From RBG-16-66-20 sp036262835 (GTDB lineage Bacteria > Pseudomonadota > Gammaproteobacteria > Burkholderiales > SG8-39): a stretch of 15,455 nt of DNA. The stretch spans positions 1 to 15,455 of the forward strand of contig DATAID010000096.1 of the NCBI GenBank assembly GCA_036262835.1, in the 5' to 3' direction. Made by a program: the position numbers and the translations under genes. How positions within the stretch are numbered: the first letter of the stretch is position 1; every line of letters starts with the position of its first letter. The notes beneath the pieces are model-generated. The model saw only the letters and a program-made list of their open reading frames with translations. It was not told where the DNA came from and did no database searches. Positions 13,434 through 15,455 of the stretch are shown one piece after another.

Positions 13434-14396
13434 CTAGTCCTGGAACGGCAGCTTTGCGTCCTTCACGATCTGCTTGAAGCGGGCGATGTCGGCGCGGTAC
13501 TTGGCGTCGAACTCCGAGGGCGTGCTGCCGACGACCTCGTTGCCGGTCGATTCCACACGCTGCTTCACCTCGGCGGTCTGCACGGCGCGCGCCGCCTCGC
13601 GCTGCAGGCGCGCGATGATCTCGCGCGGCGTGCCGGCCGGCGCGAAGAGGCCGTGCCAGCTCGTCAGGTCGTAGCCCGCGAGGCCGTTCTCCTCCATCGT
13701 CGGCAGATCGGGCAGCGCGCGCGAGCGCTTCGCGGCGGTGATCGCAAGCGGCTTGAGGCGCCCGTTCTTGAACTGCGAGAGCGCCGACTGCATCGAGACG
13801 ATCGCCACGTCGACTTCGCCCGCGAGGAGCGCCTGGAACATCGGCCCCTGCCCCTTGTACGGGATGGGCAGCATGTCGGTACCCGTCATCGTCTTCAGCA
13901 TTTCCATGCCGAGCTGAAGCGGGTCGGCGACGCCGGAAGAGCCAAAGTTGAGCTTGCCGGGCTCGGCCTTCGCGCGCGCGACGAGATCCTTCACGGTCTG
14001 CACGTTCGCCTTGGGATTGGCGGCGAGGACGAGCGTGGTCGACACGATCTGGCTCACGGGGACGAGGTCCTTTTCCGCGTCGAACGACAGCTTTCGATAG
14101 AGCGCCGGCGCGATGGCGATGCTGATCGGCGAATAGAGGATCGTGTAGCCGTCGGGCGCCGCGTGCGCGACCGAGCCCATGCCGAGAAAGCCGCTCGCGC
14201 CGGCGCGGTTCTCGATCACGACCGGCTGGCCAAGGCCTTCAGCCATCTTCGGCCCGATCAGGCGCGCCATCGCGTCCACGGGGCCGCCCGCCGCGAACGG
14301 CACGACCATGATGACATTGCGCGTCGGGTACTCCTGCGCGAGCGCCATTCCCGGCAGCAGGCCGCACAGCAGCAGAATAAAGACCGCTCTTCTCAT
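13434..14396 (-). CDS. Bug/TctC-family periplasmic solute-binding protein
   Basis: Tripartite tricarboxylate transporter-type receptor, 320 residues from the ATG at 14396. A signal peptide (1-20, cleavage near ALA-QE) is followed by the Bug hallmark YPTRNVIMVVPFAAGGPVDA and GQPVVIENRAGASG, then PYKGQGPMFQALLAGEVDV. The ATG overlaps the stop of the monooxygenase gene (TGATG, 14394-14398); the longer frame to 14480 only overlaps that gene. Bug proteins are greatly expanded in Burkholderiales, mostly as orphans without TctA/TctB, and bind carboxylates including aromatic acids. Here it sits in a cassette with an aromatic hydroxylase, so it may bind the hydroxylase substrate; that is inference. 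Confidence 0.93.
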   Translation of the reverse strand: MRRAVFILLLCGLLPGMALAQEYPTRNVIMVVPFAAGGPVDAMARLIGPKMAEGLGQPVVIENRAGASGFLGMGSVAHAAPDGYTILYSPISIAIAPALYRKLSFDAEKDLVPVSQIVSTTLVLAANPKANVQTVKDLVARAKAEPGKLNFGSSGVADPLQLGMEMLKTMTGTDMLPIPYKGQGPMFQALLAGEVDVAIVSMQSALSQFKNGRLKPLAITAAKRSRALPDLPTMEENGLAGYDLTSWHGLFAPAGTPREIIARLQREAARAVQTAEVKQRVESTGNEVVGSTPSEFDAKYRADIARFKQIVKDAKLPFQD

Positions 14397-15455
14397 CACA
14401 AGGCTCCTCCGGTTACGCTGGCGACGTCGTACGAATAGATCCAATCGGCCCGCTGGATGGCGGCGCCCGGCTTGAACCACTGGTTGAAGAGATAGCCGAG
14501 ATCGCGCCGCAATTGCGCGAGCGGCGAGATCACCTGGCAGATGTCGGCGCGCGCGCGCGAGCCGAGCTGGACTTGCGTCGTGCGCTCTCGCCGGAGCGAT
14601 TCATAGCTCTTGAGGGCGGAGGGAACATCCGCGGCATTTCTTTTCAAAACGCCGGCGAGCACGTAGGCGTCCTCCATCGCCATCGCGCCGCCCTGCGCGA
14701 GGAAGGGCAGCATCGGATGCGCCGCGTCGCCAAGGAGCGTGATGCGCCCGTCGCTCCAGCGCGGCAGCGGATCGCGATCGAGGATCGCCCACTTGTAGCA
14801 ACGCTCGGTCGCATCGAGCAGCGTGAGCAGCGACGGGTGCCAGCCCGCGAAGGCGGCGAGCATCTCCCGCTTGTCGCCCTCGACCGACCACGATTCCTCG
14901 GCCCAGAGATCGGTGACGCGATGCGCGATCCAGTTCACGAGCCGGTTCGGGCGCACGTAGTAGTGCACGATGCAGCCGCCCGGGCCCATCCAGTTGAGCG
15001 AGTCGGGCGGTATGAGGCCCGCCGGCAGCCGGCTCGCGTCGACCTGCCCGCGCCAGCAGATGACGCCGGTGAAGCGTGGCTTGGCCTGCCCGGCAAGGCG
15101 CTGGCGGACGAGCGAATGCACGCCGTCCGCGCCGACGACCACGTCGCACTCGATCCCGCTGCCGTCGGCGAAGCGCACGCCTGCGGAATTTGCGCCCGAT
15201 TCCACGCCGGCGCAGCGCGCGCCAAGCCGGATCGCTTCCGGCGGCAGCGCCTTGCGCAAGTGCGCGTGCAGGTCGGAGCGCTGTACCTGGTAGAACGCCG
15301 CGCCGAAGCGCTCTAGGCACGTCGTGCGGGTCGCGGATTTGAAGAGGACGCGCCCGCTCTTCCAGTTTCGTCCCACGTGATGCTCCGGCATGGCGCCGAA
15401 TTCGGCGAGCCCCTGCTCGAGGCCGAGCGCGCGCAGAACCTTGACCGCATTCGGC
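14396..15455 (-). CDS. FAD-dependent aromatic monooxygenase, salicylate/3-hydroxybenzoate hydroxylase type (5' end outside window)
   Basis: Cytosolic single-component flavin hydroxylase that uses NAD(P)H and O2. The frame runs off the window edge: residues before the ATG at 15391 (PNAVKVLRALGLEQGLAEFG) are a normal part of the family, so that ATG is internal and the N-terminal GxGxxG motif lies outside. Visible are the DG motif (VVVGADGVHSLVRQRL), the G-x-x-CWRGQVD strand, the GD motif (GRITLLGDAAHPMLPFLAQGG) and the C-terminal DWIYSYDVA, which is close to the WLYGYDA end of salicylate hydroxylases. About 353 residues are seen of roughly 390-400. It is coupled to the Bug gene by TGATG. Substrate could be salicylate, 3-hydroxybenzoate or another hydroxybenzoate; hydroxylation of 3-hydroxybenzoate at C6 would give gentisate. 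Confidence 0.88.
   Translation of the reverse strand, partial: PNAVKVLRALGLEQGLAEFGAMPEHHVGRNWKSGRVLFKSATRTTCLERFGAAFYQVQRSDLHAHLRKALPPEAIRLGARCAGVESGANSAGVRFADGSGIECDVVVGADGVHSLVRQRLAGQAKPRFTGVICWRGQVDASRLPAGLIPPDSLNWMGPGGCIVHYYVRPNRLVNWIAHRVTDLWAEESWSVEGDKREMLAAFAGWHPSLLTLLDATERCYKWAILDRDPLPRWSDGRITLLGDAAHPMLPFLAQGGAMAMEDAYVLAGVLKRNAADVPSALKSYESLRRERTTQVQLGSRARADICQVISPLAQLRRDLGYLFNQWFKPGAAIQRADWIYSYDVASVTGGAL

Overview
The window is a GC-rich stretch (about two thirds G+C by eye) of a proteobacterial chromosome. A betaproteobacterium of the Burkholderiales type is most likely: it carries a Bug/TctC-type solute-binding protein, a taurine/nitrate-type ABC importer next to a phthalate-type Rieske oxygenase, and the codon use of such genomes. 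The genus cannot be told from the sequence. Both edges cut through genes, and no gene-free stretch exceeds about 150 bases. No tRNA, rRNA, CRISPR array, insertion sequence or transposase was seen.

Layout. (1) 2-910 (+): the 3' part of a gentisate 1,2-dioxygenase-like bicupin gene. (2) 919-4171 (-): a four-gene ABC importer operon (permease, ATPase, second permease, periplasmic binding protein). (3) 4188-6972 (+): divergent from the importer with only 16 bp between start codons, a Rieske non-haem iron oxygenase alpha subunit followed by a glutamine-synthetase-like ligase. (4) 7081-8855 (-): a YbjQ-family gene and a tight three-gene run of uncharacterised membrane/secreted proteins. The three-gene run (7457-8855) has clearly lower G+C, near 50%, and looks acquired. 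(5) 9000-12590 (-): a possible signalling operon of Sir2 deacylase, a DUF427-class III nucleotide cyclase fusion, a PEBP-family protein and an orphan ModA-like binding protein. (6) 12720-15455 (-): a catabolic-looking cassette of FAD aromatic monooxygenase (cut by the window edge), Bug-type binding protein and short-chain dehydrogenase.

How it may work together (inference). Regions 1-3 read as an uptake-plus-degradation module for an aromatic or amine-bearing compound. The ABC importer would bring the substrate in and the ligase would gamma-glutamylate an amine. The Rieske enzyme would hydroxylate the ring, and the cupin dioxygenase would open a gentisate-like ring. Aniline degradation (AtdA/TdnQ) is the known precedent for pairing a glutamine-synthetase-like enzyme with a Rieske oxygenase. 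Region 6 could supply a hydroxylated aromatic such as gentisate from a hydroxybenzoate. No reductase or ferredoxin for the Rieske enzyme, no amidotransferase-like partner and no transcriptional regulator is present in the window.

The points most worth a second look are the ligase, which lacks residues of the ammonium site; the DUF427-cyclase fusion; and the low-GC three-gene unit, whose first start codon abuts a hairpin containing its ribosome binding site.
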